Made by a program: the position numbers and the translations under genes
Notes under the pieces: model-generated
Told to the model about the DNA's origin: nothing
Database searches by the model: none
Seen by the model: only the letters and a program-made list of their open reading frames with translations
NCBI GenBank assembly: GCA_903888485.1
Contig: CAISTS010000026.1
Location: forward strand, 1-53,223
Length of the DNA: 53,223 nucleotides
From: an uncultured bacterium
GTDB lineage: Bacteria > Pseudomonadota > Alphaproteobacteria > Rhodospirillales > Rhodospirillaceae
Direction of reading: 5' to 3'
In this document: positions 15,893-24,472 of the stretch, one piece after another
Layout of the letters: each line of letters opens with the position of its first letter
How positions within the stretch are numbered: the first letter of the stretch is position 1

Positions 15893-16609
15893 TTGGCAAT
15901 TAATAAGATTTATCCCAACGCGACGGCGGCCCTCGCAGGCCTCTTGCGCGATAACATGACCATTATGGCCGGCGGTTTCGGCCTTTGCGGCATTCCCGAT
16001 TCGCTCATCCAGGCTGTGCTGCAGTCGGGCGTCAAAGGGCTCACCATCATCTCGAACAACTGCGGAATCGACAACGTCGGCCTCGGCGTGCTGCTGCACA
16101 CCAAGCAAATCAAGAAGATGATCAGCTCCTACGTCGGCGAAAACGCGACCTTCGCCAAGCAGCTGCTCGCCGGTGAGCTCGAGATCGAGTTCAATCCGCA
16201 AGGCACGCTCGCCGAGCGCATTCGCGCGGGCGGCGCAGGTATTCCGGCTTTCTATACCGCCACCGGCTACGGCACGCAGGTCGCCGAAGGCAAGGAAACG
16301 CGAGAGTTCAATGGACGTCATTACGTCATGGAACGCGGGCTCACCGCCGACCTCGCCCTGGTGCACGCCTGGAAAGCCGATCCGGAAGGCAACCTCATCT
16401 ACCGAATGACGGCGCGCAACTTCAACCCGATGATGGCCAGCGCCGCCAAGGTGACCGTCGCCGAAGTCGAGGAAATGGTGGAGCAGGGCGCCTTCAACCC
16501 CGACCACATCCATACGCCCGGCATCTTCGTCCAGCGTATTGTCAAGCTCGACAAGATTATCAAGCACATCGAACAACGAACCACGCGCAAGCGCGCGGCC
16601 GCAGAATAG
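15893..16609 (+). CDS. scoA: 3-oxoacid CoA-transferase, subunit A
   Basis: 238 residues from a TTG start at 15893 with GGAGACGGGG upstream; the next in-frame ATG would delete the first conserved strand. MAGGFGLCGIPDSLIQAV, TIISNNCGIDNVGLGVLL and MISSYVGENATFAKQLLAGE are the alpha-subunit signatures of succinyl-CoA:3-ketoacid (SCOT) and related CoA-transferases. With subunit B it moves CoA from succinyl-CoA to acetoacetate or another 3-oxoacid. The exact acid is not readable from sequence; 3-oxoadipate (PcaI) is an alternative, but no pca gene is near. It ends 10 bases before subunit B. Confidence 0.94.
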   Translation: MAINKIYPNATAALAGLLRDNMTIMAGGFGLCGIPDSLIQAVLQSGVKGLTIISNNCGIDNVGLGVLLHTKQIKKMISSYVGENATFAKQLLAGELEIEFNPQGTLAERIRAGGAGIPAFYTATGYGTQVAEGKETREFNGRHYVMERGLTADLALVHAWKADPEGNLIYRMTARNFNPMMASAAKVTVAEVEEMVEQGAFNPDHIHTPGIFVQRIVKLDKIIKHIEQRTTRKRAAAE

Positions 16610-16619
16610 GAGTACGTAA

Positions 16620-17261
16620 ATGCCCTGGGATAGAGACCAGATCGCTGCGCGCGCCGCGAAAGAGCTGAAGGACGGCTACTACGTCAATCTCGGCATCGGG
16701 ATTCCGACGCTCGTCGCCAACCACGTGCCGAAGGGCATGTCGATCCAGCTGCAGAGCGAGAACGGCATGCTCGGCATGGGCCCGTTCCCCTACGAAGGTG
16801 AAGAGGACCCCGATCTCATCAACGCCGGCAAGCAGACCATCACGACGCTGCCGACCACCAGCTTCTTCGACAGCGCGCAATCGTTCGGCATGATCCGCGG
16901 CGGCCACATCAACCTCTCGTGCCTCGGAGCATTGCAGGTCAGTGAAAACGGCGACCTCGCCAACTGGCTGATCCCCGGCAAGATGATCAAGGGCATGGGC
17001 GGCGCCATGGATCTCGTCGCGGGCGTCGAGCGCACTGTGGTCCTGATGGAACACACCGCCAAGAACGGCGAGAAAAAGATCCTCAAGCAGTGCAACCTGC
17101 CGCTCACCGGCAAGGGTGTCGTGCACCTCGTCGTTACCGAGCTCTGTGTGTTCGATGTCGGCCGTCCGGGCCTGACGCTCATCGACCTCGCCCCCGGCGT
17201 GACGGTCGATGAAGTGAAATCCAAGACCGAGCCCGACTTCAAGGTCGCGCTCAAGAACTAA
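16620..17261 (+). CDS. scoB: 3-oxoacid CoA-transferase, subunit B
   Basis: 213 residues. The catalytic Glu lies in [11 protein letters not shown] (about residue 45), the residue that forms the gamma-glutamyl-CoA thioester. [32 protein letters not shown] and [11 protein letters not shown] are further family motifs. ATG 16620 is preceded by AGGAGTACGTAA. It forms the heterodimeric CoA-transferase with the preceding gene and the transcript ends at the hairpin 17 bases downstream. Likely role is ketone-body or 3-oxoacid activation, possibly linked to polyhydroxybutyrate turnover; this last point is inference. Confidence 0.95.
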   Translation: MPWDRDQIAARAAKELKDGYYVNLGIGIPTLVANHVPKGMSIQLQSENGMLGMGPFPYEGEEDPDLINAGKQTITTLPTTSFFDSAQSFGMIRGGHINLSCLGALQVSENGDLANWLIPGKMIKGMGGAMDLVAGVERTVVLMEHTAKNGEKKILKQCNLPLTGKGVVHLVVTELCVFDVGRPGLTLIDLAPGVTVDEVKSKTEPDFKVALKN

Positions 17262-17277
17262 GGGACGACAGTCCGGT

Positions 17278-17308
17278 AAAAGGCGCCGCGCGCAGCGGCG
17301 CCTTTTTT
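17278..17308 (+). terminator. Rho-independent terminator of the CoA-transferase operon
   Basis: Perfect 12-base stem AAAAGGCGCCGC / GCGGCGCCTTTT (17278-17289, 17295-17306) with loop GCGCA, continuing into a T-run. Confidence 0.92.
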
Positions 17309-17338
17309 ATTTGGTGTAGAAGCACTACAACACTCGTC

Positions 17339-17908
17339 ATGCGCGGTTATTTCGGCATCGGAGTCGAGGGCATCAACAAGCCCTTCAACGTGGGCAACCT
17401 GTTCAGGTCGGCCCATGCTTTCGATGCGAGTTTTGTGTTCACTGTCGCCGCGACTTACAGACGGGCCGAAGGCGCGCAGACCGATACCTCCGATGCGCTG
17501 GCCAATATGCCATTTTACAGCTTTCCGACGCTGGGCGACCTCATACTGCCTAAGGGCTGCGCGCTCGTGGGCGTCGAATTGCACGACGACGCTGCGGAGC
17601 TGCCGAGCTTTACCCATCCGCGCTGCGCGGCTTATGTGCTGGGGCCCGAGCGCAGCTCGCTCTCGCCGGCCTTGGTGGCGCGCTGCGATCATTTACTCAA
17701 GATCCCCACCAAATTCTGCCTCAACGTCGGTATCGCCGGTGTGGTTGTCATGTACGACCGCATGCTGACCATGGGCCGTTTCGCTCCGCGCCCGGTCATG
17801 CCGGGCGGACCGAAGGTGCTGGGCGAGAGTTTTGCCCGTTTTCGCGACGCTCCGCCCTTGGCGGAGGTCGCCCTAGCCGAACGCGACGGCGAAGAACGCG
17901 CCGAGTAG
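17339..17908 (+). CDS. SpoU/TrmH-family RNA methyltransferase (SPOUT fold)
   Basis: 189 residues. The three SPOUT motifs are present: motif 1 PFNVGNLFRSAHAFDA near the N-terminus, motif 2 YVLGPERSSLSPALVARCD, and motif 3 LKIPTKFCLNVGIAGVVVMY forming the knotted SAM site. A 2'-O-methyltransferase for rRNA or tRNA; this short form without an extra RNA-binding domain resembles TrmL/YibK types, but the target nucleotide cannot be assigned. The C-terminal tail after about residue 150 is basic then acidic and non-conserved. It starts 30 bases after the terminator, so it has its own promoter. Confidence 0.92.
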   Translation: MRGYFGIGVEGINKPFNVGNLFRSAHAFDASFVFTVAATYRRAEGAQTDTSDALANMPFYSFPTLGDLILPKGCALVGVELHDDAAELPSFTHPRCAAYVLGPERSSLSPALVARCDHLLKIPTKFCLNVGIAGVVVMYDRMLTMGRFAPRPVMPGGPKVLGESFARFRDAPPLAEVALAERDGEERAE

Positions 17909-17948
17909 CGCTTGCATCGTCGCGCCAGCCTTCGCACAATATAAGTGC

Positions 17949-18449
17949 ATGCGCAAACTTCTTGTAACAGCTGCTTTGATACTGCTCGGCGGCGTATCCG
18001 GCGCCGAGGCGCAGGAAGTCAAAGTCCTGGGCACATTCGGCAAATGGATCGCCCAGACCTACCAAGAGAATGGCCAGCCGGTGTGTTTCATGTCGGTCAA
18101 GCCCGAAGCCGTCACCAAGGCGCGCGGAGATGTGCTCTTCATGGTCACGCATCGCCCGTCGGAGCAGTCCTGGGACGTGATCTCCATCGTTGCCGGCTAT
18201 CAGTACCAGCCCGACTCCGATGCCGCGCTGACGGTGAACGGCAATCGCTTCAACCTGTTCACCAACGGCGAACGTGCCTGGGCGCGCGACGGCGCCACCG
18301 ATGCAACCATCGTAGATCTGATGATCAAGGGCAATAACGCCTCCGTGCGCGGCACGTCGAACCGGGGCACGGTGACGACAGATGTTTTCCCGCTGGCGGG
18401 GTTCACCGCCGCCCATAAATCCATCAGCGAGAGCTGTAAAAAATCTTAA
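17949..18449 (+). CDS. Exported invasion-associated locus B (IalB) family protein
   Basis: 166 residues. Signal peptide MRKLLVTAALILLGGVSGAEA with cleavage near residue 21, then an IalB-type beta domain: FGKWIAQTYQENGQPVCFMS, FMVTHRPSEQSWDVISIVAGY, FNLFTNGERAWARDG, with a Cys near each end of the mature chain that may pair. IalB was named in Bartonella for erythrocyte invasion, but the family is widespread in free-living alphaproteobacteria with no set function. Periplasmic. The 3' end overlaps the convergent pabC-like gene by four bases. Confidence 0.88.
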   Translation: MRKLLVTAALILLGGVSGAEAQEVKVLGTFGKWIAQTYQENGQPVCFMSVKPEAVTKARGDVLFMVTHRPSEQSWDVISIVAGYQYQPDSDAALTVNGNRFNLFTNGERAWARDGATDATIVDLMIKGNNASVRGTSNRGTVTTDVFPLAGFTAAHKSISESCKKS

Positions 18450-19246
18450 AGGCGGGTTGCGAGGAGTTGGGTGATGAGCCCCGGCTCGCCCTCGCCAATC
18501 GGGGCGCCATCAATGTGCGCAACCGGCCGCACGCCTAAGGAGTTCGTCAAGAACACTTCGCTGGCGCGCGCCAGCATCTCCGGTGTCACCGTGCGCTCTT
18601 CGCCGCGCGCGAGCTTTATGGCTTCACCGCGCATGATGCCGGGCAACGCGCCGTCCGCAACCGGCGGAGTGAGCAGATAGCCGTCCACTAGAATGAAGAT
18701 ATTGGCGACGCTGGTTTCGGCGACGTTGCCGGCGGTGTTCAGAATCACCGCGTCATCGGCGCCGGCCCTGGCCGCTTCCTGGCGCGCCAGCAGATTGTCG
18801 AGGTAGTTGGTGTGCTTGATGCGCGCGAGCGGTGAATGCTCATTGCGGCGAGTCGATTTCGCCGTGACCAGGCGCGCGGGGCCCGCAGGTTCGGGCATCG
18901 GGTAGGCGGCGATCAAGAAAGTCGGGACGACCACGCCGCTCGGCAACAAACCACGCGTCGCCGGTCCGCGCGTCAGCGTCGCGCGCACGACCGCATCTTT
19001 GAGGCTGTTCGCCGTGAGCACAGCGCCGATCCGGCCGGCAATCAGTTCATCGTTGCCCGGGAGCGGGATATCAAGAAGGTCCGCCCCAACGCGCAAGCGT
19101 GACAAGTGCGCGGCCAAGTGGCGTACGGCGTTGCGACGTACGGCGATGGTTTCGAAGACGCCGTCGCCCAAGAGGAAACCGCGGTCGGCGGGGTCGATCC
19201 GCGCCGCGTTGTCCTGCAGCAGTTCGCCATTGAGGCTAATGATCAT
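18446..19246 (-). CDS. pabC: Class IV aminotransferase-fold enzyme, likely aminodeoxychorismate lyase (PabC)
   Basis: 266 residues of the PLP fold-type IV family. The Schiff-base Lys is in ARIKHTNYLDN, the N-terminal domain shows DRGFLLGDGVFETIAV, and the C-terminal phosphate-binding region shows GNVAETSVANIF and TNSLGVRPV. The same fold covers branched-chain and D-amino-acid aminotransferases, but the gene overlaps pabB by four bases, which favours the lyase that releases 4-aminobenzoate and pyruvate from aminodeoxychorismate for folate synthesis. Cytoplasmic. Assignment rests on context as well as fold. Confidence 0.88.
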   Translation of the reverse strand: MIISLNGELLQDNAARIDPADRGFLLGDGVFETIAVRRNAVRHLAAHLSRLRVGADLLDIPLPGNDELIAGRIGAVLTANSLKDAVVRATLTRGPATRGLLPSGVVVPTFLIAAYPMPEPAGPARLVTAKSTRRNEHSPLARIKHTNYLDNLLARQEAARAGADDAVILNTAGNVAETSVANIFILVDGYLLTPPVADGALPGIMRGEAIKLARGEERTVTPEMLARASEVFLTNSLGVRPVAHIDGAPIGEGEPGLITQLLATRL

Positions 19247-20616
19247 GACGTGACCATGGGCGCATCCAGCACCGCAAGCAGCGCCCGCACCTTGAGCAGA
19301 CTCTCTTCGTATTCGCGTGCGGGGTCGCTCTCCGCCACAATGCCGCCGCCGGCTTGCGCCACCAAAGTCGTCCCCCCTCGGATCAGCGTGCGGATCACGA
19401 TAGAGGAGTCCATGGCGCCGTCAAATCCAAGCCATGCGATAGCCCCGCAATAGGGCCCACGCGCCGTGGGCTCCAGGGCGTGAATGGTTTCCATGGCCTT
19501 GATCTTGGGTGCGCCGGTGATGGAGCCGCCGGGGAAGGCGGCGCGCAGTAGGTCGACGGCATCGGCCCCTTTGGCGAGCCGCCCAGTCACCACCGACACC
19601 AAGTGATGCACCGCCGGAAAGGATTCCAGTCCGCACAGCACCGGCACGTCCACCGATCCTGGTGCACACACGCGGGCGAGGTCGTTGCGCAGCAGGTCGG
19701 CGATCATCAGGTTTTCGGCCCGGTCCTTGGCGCTGGCCAGCAACGCGGCGGCCAGCGCCTGATCCTCGGCGGGCGTCTTGCCCCGGGGCCGCGTACCCTT
19801 GATAGGCCGGGTTTCAACATCTCCCGCAACGCTCAGTCTAAGGAAGCGTTCGGGCGAGGCCGAGATGAGCTGCATACCGCCGGCGTTGATGAAAGCCGCA
19901 AAAGGCGCGGGTGTCGCGGCGCGCAAGCGTTGATAGAGGTCGAAGGAGGACGCGTCCTCCGGGATTTCGGCGGTAAAACGCTGGGTGATATTAGCCTGAT
20001 AGATGTCGCCGCGCTTGATGGCCTCGATGGTGCTGGCGACGGCGGCTTCGTAGCCCGCGCGGGATATCTGGTTCTGCCATGTCCCGTGTGCGATGCGCGG
20101 CGGCGACATTTCCCCTCCAAGCTTAGCCCCCAATGCCTCGGCGCGCGCGTCCGCAGCGGTGCGTCCCGACGTGTGATGCGCGACGATCGCGGCCTTGCGC
20201 CGCTGGTGATCGAAAACCGCCACAGTGTCGTAGACGCCGACAACCATGTCCGCCGGCCAAGGCCGCGACTTCGGCGCAGGCAGCCGCTCCATCAAACCGC
20301 CCAGTTCATAGGAGAAAAACCCCACCGCGCCGCCCATGAAGGGAAAGGACCCGGGCGCCGCGGTGTTTTCGCTAAGTGCTTTGCGGAGGACAGCGAAGGG
20401 ATCGCCACCCGCATCACCATCGTCCACGGTCACGTGCCAGGGATAAGGCGAACAGCGGATCGTTCGAATGGGATCGGTGACGATGTACGAAAAACGTCCC
20501 TGCGCCCCCGGCAGCGCGCTGTCCAGAAGCATCGCCATATCTTCTGTTGCCAGTGGGGCGAAGGCCGCCGCCGGATCGCGGAACGGAATCGGCGTGATGA
20601 GCGGTGCGGGCAGCAC
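19243..20616 (-). CDS. pabB: Aminodeoxychorismate synthase component I (PabB)
   Basis: 457 residues from a GTG start. The C-terminal chorismate-utilising domain carries RPIKGTRPRGKTPAED, where the Lys of PIKGT is the residue used by PabB (TrpE has PIAGT), and FPGGSITGAPKIKAME. The N-terminal part is a shorter, divergent TrpE-like domain. It aminates chorismate to aminodeoxychorismate with ammonia from a PabA glutaminase, which is not in the window. It lies 5 bases after the hydroxyacid dehydrogenase and overlaps pabC by four bases, giving one operon. Cytoplasmic folate pathway. Confidence 0.94.
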   Translation of the reverse strand: MLPAPLITPIPFRDPAAAFAPLATEDMAMLLDSALPGAQGRFSYIVTDPIRTIRCSPYPWHVTVDDGDAGGDPFAVLRKALSENTAAPGSFPFMGGAVGFFSYELGGLMERLPAPKSRPWPADMVVGVYDTVAVFDHQRRKAAIVAHHTSGRTAADARAEALGAKLGGEMSPPRIAHGTWQNQISRAGYEAAVASTIEAIKRGDIYQANITQRFTAEIPEDASSFDLYQRLRAATPAPFAAFINAGGMQLISASPERFLRLSVAGDVETRPIKGTRPRGKTPAEDQALAAALLASAKDRAENLMIADLLRNDLARVCAPGSVDVPVLCGLESFPAVHHLVSVVTGRLAKGADAVDLLRAAFPGGSITGAPKIKAMETIHALEPTARGPYCGAIAWLGFDGAMDSSIVIRTLIRGGTTLVAQAGGGIVAESDPAREYEESLLKVRALLAVLDAPMVTS

Positions 20617-20621
20617 GGCGG

Positions 20622-21608
20622 CTAGGTCGCAGGTGGTAGCACACGGTCCGGCGGCGCGTGGCCGTCGCAGAACGCCCTGACGTTGATGATCACCTTCTCG
20701 CCCATGTTGATGCGCCCCTCGATGGTGGCCGAGCCCATGTGCGGCAGCAGGATGACATTCTTCATGGCGAGTAGCTTTGGGTTCACTGCAGGCTCGTGCT
20801 CGAACACGTCGAGCGCCGCCCCGGCCAGCTTGTTTTCCTGCAGCAGGCGCACCAGCGCGTCCTCGTCGAGGATCTCGCCGCGGGCGAGGTTGACGATGTA
20901 GGTGGTGGACTTTAACAGCTTGAGACGCCGCTCGGAGAGCAGGTGGAACGTCGCAGGCGTATGCGGGCAGTGGACGCTTATGATGTCCATGCGCGCCAAC
21001 ATCTGATCGAGGCTCTCCCAGTAGGTTGCTTCGACCTCGGCTTCCAGTTCCGGGCGCAGGCGGCGGCGGTTGTGATAATGGATCGCCATGCCGAAGCCGC
21101 GCGCGCGGCGTGCCACGGCCGTACCGATGCGGCCCATGCCGATGATACCCAGTCGTTTTCCATAGAGGCGGTGGCCCAGCATGTGCGTCGGGCTCCAGCC
21201 TTTGAAGCGCCCCTCGCGAATCAGCTCGGCGCCTTCCAGCAGGCGGCGGGGTACCGCCACCATCAGCGCCATGGTCATATCGGCGGTGTCCTCGGTAAGA
21301 ACATCCGGCGTGTTGGTGACCGTGATACCTTTCTTACGGGCCGCCGCCACATCGATGTGGTCGACGCCGTTACCGAAGTTGGCGATCAGTTTCAGCTTGG
21401 GTCCAGCTTGCGCGATCACCGCACCGTCAATGGCGTCGGTGAGCGTCGGCACCAGCACGTCGCAGGTCTGCATGGCGGTTGCCAGCTCGGCGGCGGTGAA
21501 CGGATGGTCGTCGACGTTCAACCGCACGTCGAATAGCTCCATCATCCGCGTCTCGACGACGTCGGGCAGTTTGCGGGTAACAACAACTACGGGCTTGGTC
21601 CGCGCCAT
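20622..21608 (-). CDS. D-2-hydroxyacid dehydrogenase (glyoxylate/hydroxypyruvate reductase type)
   Basis: 328 residues. NAD(P)-binding motif LGIIGMGRIGTAVARRA in the middle; catalytic Arg in NLARGEILDE, Glu in VFEHEPAVN and His in LPHMGSATIE. The substrate-loop LIANFGNGVDHIDVAAAR and TNTPDVLTEDTAD match glyoxylate reductases (GyaR/GhrB). It reduces glyoxylate or hydroxypyruvate with NAD(P)H; cofactor preference cannot be settled by eye, though the RR after the second strand (YHNRRRLRPE) suggests NADPH. First gene of the operon with pabB and pabC, a pairing with no obvious pathway link. Confidence 0.92.
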   Translation of the reverse strand: MARTKPVVVVTRKLPDVVETRMMELFDVRLNVDDHPFTAAELATAMQTCDVLVPTLTDAIDGAVIAQAGPKLKLIANFGNGVDHIDVAAARKKGITVTNTPDVLTEDTADMTMALMVAVPRRLLEGAELIREGRFKGWSPTHMLGHRLYGKRLGIIGMGRIGTAVARRARGFGMAIHYHNRRRLRPELEAEVEATYWESLDQMLARMDIISVHCPHTPATFHLLSERRLKLLKSTTYIVNLARGEILDEDALVRLLQENKLAGAALDVFEHEPAVNPKLLAMKNVILLPHMGSATIEGRINMGEKVIINVRAFCDGHAPPDRVLPPAT

Positions 21609-21637
21609 GCTGGCTCGTGCTCGTCCTTGGCGATTTT

Positions 21638-21826
21638 ATGTATCGGGCGTTAGGGGTAGCAGCCGTTTTCGCCCTTGTCCAGGCAAGCGCCCCCACGATC
21701 AAGCAGGTGACCGAGCCGGCGCCTTGCCATGCACAGTCCCCATATGGCTGCGGTTGCCAAATCTTCAAATCCCAGGCACAAAACCCTGCGCGGGTCCTCA
21801 AGGACTCGCAAGGCAATCGGAATTAG
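21638..21826 (+). CDS. Possible small exported protein (62 aa)
   Basis: An ATG frame of 62 residues in the gap between the divergent dehydrogenase and the SH3 gene. It begins MYRALGVAAVFALVQASA, which resembles a signal peptide, followed by a Cys-containing tail (PCHAQSPYGCGCQ). It is in the same frame as the downstream SH3 gene and is separated from it by a single TAG and six bases. No ribosome site is clear and no family is recognised, so it may be only an upstream open frame. Confidence 0.3.
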   Translation: MYRALGVAAVFALVQASAPTIKQVTEPAPCHAQSPYGCGCQIFKSQAQNPARVLKDSQGNRN

Positions 21827-21832
21827 ACAGCG

Positions 21833-22447
21833 TTGAACGCGGCCACCCTTAAGCAGTTGGCGATCGCCTGTTTCCTGGCGTTGTGCAGCGCGGCGCAAGC
21901 CGCCGCCCCGCCGGAGAAAAGCACGGCGGTAAAAGGCGCGGAAAAGCCGCCGGCGGAAAAAGCCGCGCCGGCCCCCGGACCAGCCGACGAAGCCGCCGAC
22001 GGCGGCGCACAGGATGGCGGTCAGGCGGGCGGCTTGCCGATTCCGCGTTTTGTCTCATTGCGCACCAATCCCATCAATCTGCGCACGGGTCCCGGCGTAC
22101 GCTATCCCGTCGATTGGGTTTACGTGCGGCGCAGCTTGCCGGTGGAAGTGATCGGTGAGTTCGATACGTGGCGCCACATCCGCGACCAGGACGGCGCGGA
22201 GGGATGGGTCCATCAAACCATGCTCTCGGGCAAAAGAACGGCCGTCGTGCGCGGCAGCACCCAGGCGCTGCGGCGGAACGCCGAGGATGCATCGGAGGCG
22301 ACGGCAACCATCGACGCCGGCGTGATCGTCAACGTGCTGCGGTGTCCGGCCGGACTTGCCTATTGCCGCGTCGAGGCCAACGGCGCGCAAGGCTGGGTCA
22401 AGCGCGAGGCCCTCTGGGGCGTCTACGCGGGCGAAACGCTGGAATAA
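21833..22447 (+). CDS. Exported SH3-domain protein
   Basis: 204 residues from a TTG at 21833, chosen because it gives a complete signal peptide (LKQLAIACFLALCSAAQAAA). A low-complexity Ala/Pro/Lys/Glu linker (about 25-65) precedes two bacterial SH3-like units: FVSLRTNPINLRTGPGVRYP with WRHIRDQDGAEGWVHQ, and a second ending CRVEANGAQGWVKREALWG. Such SH3_3/DUF1058 domains bind peptidoglycan stems or act as adaptor domains at the cell wall. Periplasmic. The stop codon abuts the stop of the convergent DUF3501 gene with no bases between. Confidence 0.85.
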   Translation: MNAATLKQLAIACFLALCSAAQAAAPPEKSTAVKGAEKPPAEKAAPAPGPADEAADGGAQDGGQAGGLPIPRFVSLRTNPINLRTGPGVRYPVDWVYVRRSLPVEVIGEFDTWRHIRDQDGAEGWVHQTMLSGKRTAVVRGSTQALRRNAEDASEATATIDAGVIVNVLRCPAGLAYCRVEANGAQGWVKREALWGVYAGETLE

Positions 22448-23041
22448 CTAGACGAGATCGGCACCCAGCGCCGCGCGGCTGTCATCGGACAGCAGCGCCA
22501 TATGGCCATAGGCCGGATGGGCGATGGCGACGGTCACCTCGACTCCCATTTTCTTGAAATCGACGATTTGCGCCGGCGTCAGCTTGAAGTGCAGGAAGTG
22601 CACCGACGAGGTCTTGCCCTCTTCGGTCGTGCGATCAAGATCGGCTTCCGGTACGGCCTTCACTGTATGACCCGCAAAGCGCAGCTGCACGCTGTCCTCG
22701 ATGTGGCCGAGTTGGGCGAGGGTGCGACGGCGCAGGCCCTCGTCCTCGATCTCGATCATCATGGTGGCGATCAGTTCCTTGCCTTGCGGAATCAGCGGGT
22801 TGTAAGCCGCGAGTTCACCTTCCAACTGGGCGTCCCCGCCCTGCTCGATGAACAGCATCTCGTGCACCTGTGCCCACATGGTGTCGTAGTTCTCGAAGTA
22901 GAGGCTGACGTGGGGGCCGATGTGCACGCGGCGCTTACGCTTGACCTCAACCAGCTTGCGGCGGTGCTCGCGGCGGATCTTGCCATACGCGGCCATGGGC
23001 ATGATGTCGGTGGTGGTGATCACGCGCTGTTCTAGGGGCAT
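22448..23041 (-). CDS. DUF3501 family protein
   Basis: 197 residues from ATG 23041 (GAGGAATGTT upstream); a longer frame would overlap the Fe-S gene. Typical of DUF3501: DIMPMAAYGKIRREHRRKLV, LYFENYDTMWAQVHEMLFIE, YNPLIPQGKELIATMMIEI and VHFLHFKLTPAQIVDFK. No catalytic residues or cysteines are recognised and the function is unknown. From memory, DUF3501 genes recur directly after the rubrerythrin/Fe-S pair in proteobacteria, as here, so it is probably a partner of the Fe-S protein. It follows that gene by 8 bases. Confidence 0.9.
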   Translation of the reverse strand: MPLEQRVITTTDIMPMAAYGKIRREHRRKLVEVKRKRRVHIGPHVSLYFENYDTMWAQVHEMLFIEQGGDAQLEGELAAYNPLIPQGKELIATMMIEIEDEGLRRRTLAQLGHIEDSVQLRFAGHTVKAVPEADLDRTTEEGKTSSVHFLHFKLTPAQIVDFKKMGVEVTVAIAHPAYGHMALLSDDSRAALGADLV

Positions 23042-23049
23042 AACATTCC

Positions 23050-24387
23050 TCAAAATCCGTAGGCTTTCGCTAAAATCTCGATCGGGTGATAGGCGCACTG
23101 ACCCTCGTGCGAGACGCCGTCCATCTTCTCAAAGCCTTGCGCGATATGTTTGCCCGCGAGCGGACACTCCGATGCGAGGTAACCCTTCTTGGCGTCGGCG
23201 GCGCGCTTGACCGTCTGACGCGCGAACTTGCTGGCGATCTCAAAGTTGCCTTTTTTCACACCCCATGACCCGCCGTGTCCCGAGCAGCGCTCGATCACGG
23301 ATACGTCGGTCTCGGGGATGAGGCGCAGCATCTCGGCGCCCATGTTGCCCATGTTCTGCGCGCGCGCGTGGCAGGCAAGGTGCATGGCGACGCCGCCGGG
23401 CACGGCTGACAGGCCGGGCGCAACGCCTTCCTTGTCGGCGATATCGACGACATATTCGGTGATGTCGTAGGTCGCTTGCGACAGCGTCTTGACGTTCTCG
23501 TCATCGGGCACGATCAGCGGCCACTCGAATTTCATCATCAACGCGCACGACGGCACCAGGGCGATCACGTCGTTACCGGCATCGATATACGGCTTCAAGG
23601 CGGCCGCGGTGCTACGCGCTTTCTCGGCGACGCGCGCGAGATCGCCTGCCTCCAACTGCGGCATGCCGCAGCATCCGGGATAGACCACCTCGGCTTCGAC
23701 GCCGTTCTTGGCGAGCACCTTAAGCGCCGCTTCGCCGATGTCCGGATTGTTGTAGTTGGCAAAGCAGGTCGCGAAGATCACCGCCTTGCGCCCGAACGCC
23801 GGCGCTTCGCGGTTGATTTCAGGTTTGCTCGCCTTGGCGCGCGCCATCAAGGTTTTGCCGTGATACTTGGGCAGCTCGACGTTGCGGTCGACGCCGGCGA
23901 CCTTCTCCAGGATTGGGCGCGTCAGGGCGTTGCCCCGTTTGGAGCCCCAGTTTGCAAGGCCAGGCGCGAACTTGGCGATTTCGCCGTTGCGGTCGGTTTC
24001 GGTCAGTTGTTTATCGAAGAAACCCGTGCCGTGCTTTGCGTGCTCGGCGGCCCGATAGCGCAGCATCAAGTGCGGAAAATCGATATTGAACGCATGCGGC
24101 GGCACATACGGGCACTTGGTGAGGAAGCACATGTCGCACAGCGTGCAGGCGTCCACGACCTTCTTGAAGTCGGCGCTGGCCACGCCATGCAGCTCGGCAT
24201 CGCCGGCGGCATCGACCAAATCGAACAGACGCGGGAAGGAATCGCACAAATTGAAGCAGCGCCGGCAGCCGTGACAGATGTCGAACTCGCGCCGCATCTC
24301 GGCGTCGAGCTTAGCCTCGTCGATGTAGTCTGGATTGTTCCAGTCAATGACGTGGCGCGTGGGTGCTTCGAGGCTACCTTCTCTCAT
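23050..24387 (-). CDS. Two-[4Fe-4S]/CCG-domain oxidoreductase (GlcF/HdrD-like)
   Basis: 445 residues. Near the N-terminus CHGCRRCFNLC and then CTLCDMCFLTKCP form two CxxCxxCxxxC [4Fe-4S] sites. The C-terminal half has two CCG-type domains: ATCFANYNNPDIG with VYPGCCGMPQLE, and LACHARAQNMGNMG with ERCSGHGGSWG, where the second has CSG instead of CCG. The layout matches glycolate oxidase iron-sulfur subunits, GlpC and the HdrD C-domain, which pass electrons between flavoproteins, quinone and disulfides. No flavoprotein subunit is present. Its place between rubrerythrin and DUF3501 suggests it supplies electrons to rubrerythrin. It starts 85 bases after the rubrerythrin stop, beyond a terminator hairpin. 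Confidence 0.9.
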   Translation of the reverse strand: MREGSLEAPTRHVIDWNNPDYIDEAKLDAEMRREFDICHGCRRCFNLCDSFPRLFDLVDAAGDAELHGVASADFKKVVDACTLCDMCFLTKCPYVPPHAFNIDFPHLMLRYRAAEHAKHGTGFFDKQLTETDRNGEIAKFAPGLANWGSKRGNALTRPILEKVAGVDRNVELPKYHGKTLMARAKASKPEINREAPAFGRKAVIFATCFANYNNPDIGEAALKVLAKNGVEAEVVYPGCCGMPQLEAGDLARVAEKARSTAAALKPYIDAGNDVIALVPSCALMMKFEWPLIVPDDENVKTLSQATYDITEYVVDIADKEGVAPGLSAVPGGVAMHLACHARAQNMGNMGAEMLRLIPETDVSVIERCSGHGGSWGVKKGNFEIASKFARQTVKRAADAKKGYLASECPLAGKHIAQGFEKMDGVSHEGQCAYHPIEILAKAYGF

Positions 24388-24406
24388 GGCAAGGCACTCT
24401 GACTTT

Positions 24407-24449
24407 CAAAAAACAAAGCCGGCCGATACAGGTGCGTAGCGGCCGGCTT
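24407..24449 (-). terminator. Terminator/attenuator hairpin between rubrerythrin and the Fe-S gene
   Basis: A perfect 10-base stem (24416-24425 with 24440-24449, AAGCCGGCCG / CGGCCGGCTT) with a 14-base loop. Read on the minus strand it ends in a T-rich tract (24408-24417), the form of an intrinsic terminator 23 bases after the rubrerythrin stop. The Fe-S and DUF3501 genes would then depend on read-through or a promoter within 24388-24406. Confidence 0.85.
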
Positions 24450-24472
24450 GTCAAACGGATGGCGCGACCGAA

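Noticed and set aside
15494..16576. 360-codon minus-strand frame opposite phhB and CoA-transferase subunit A
   Set aside because: Antisense shadow of two clear enzymes with intact motifs on the plus strand.
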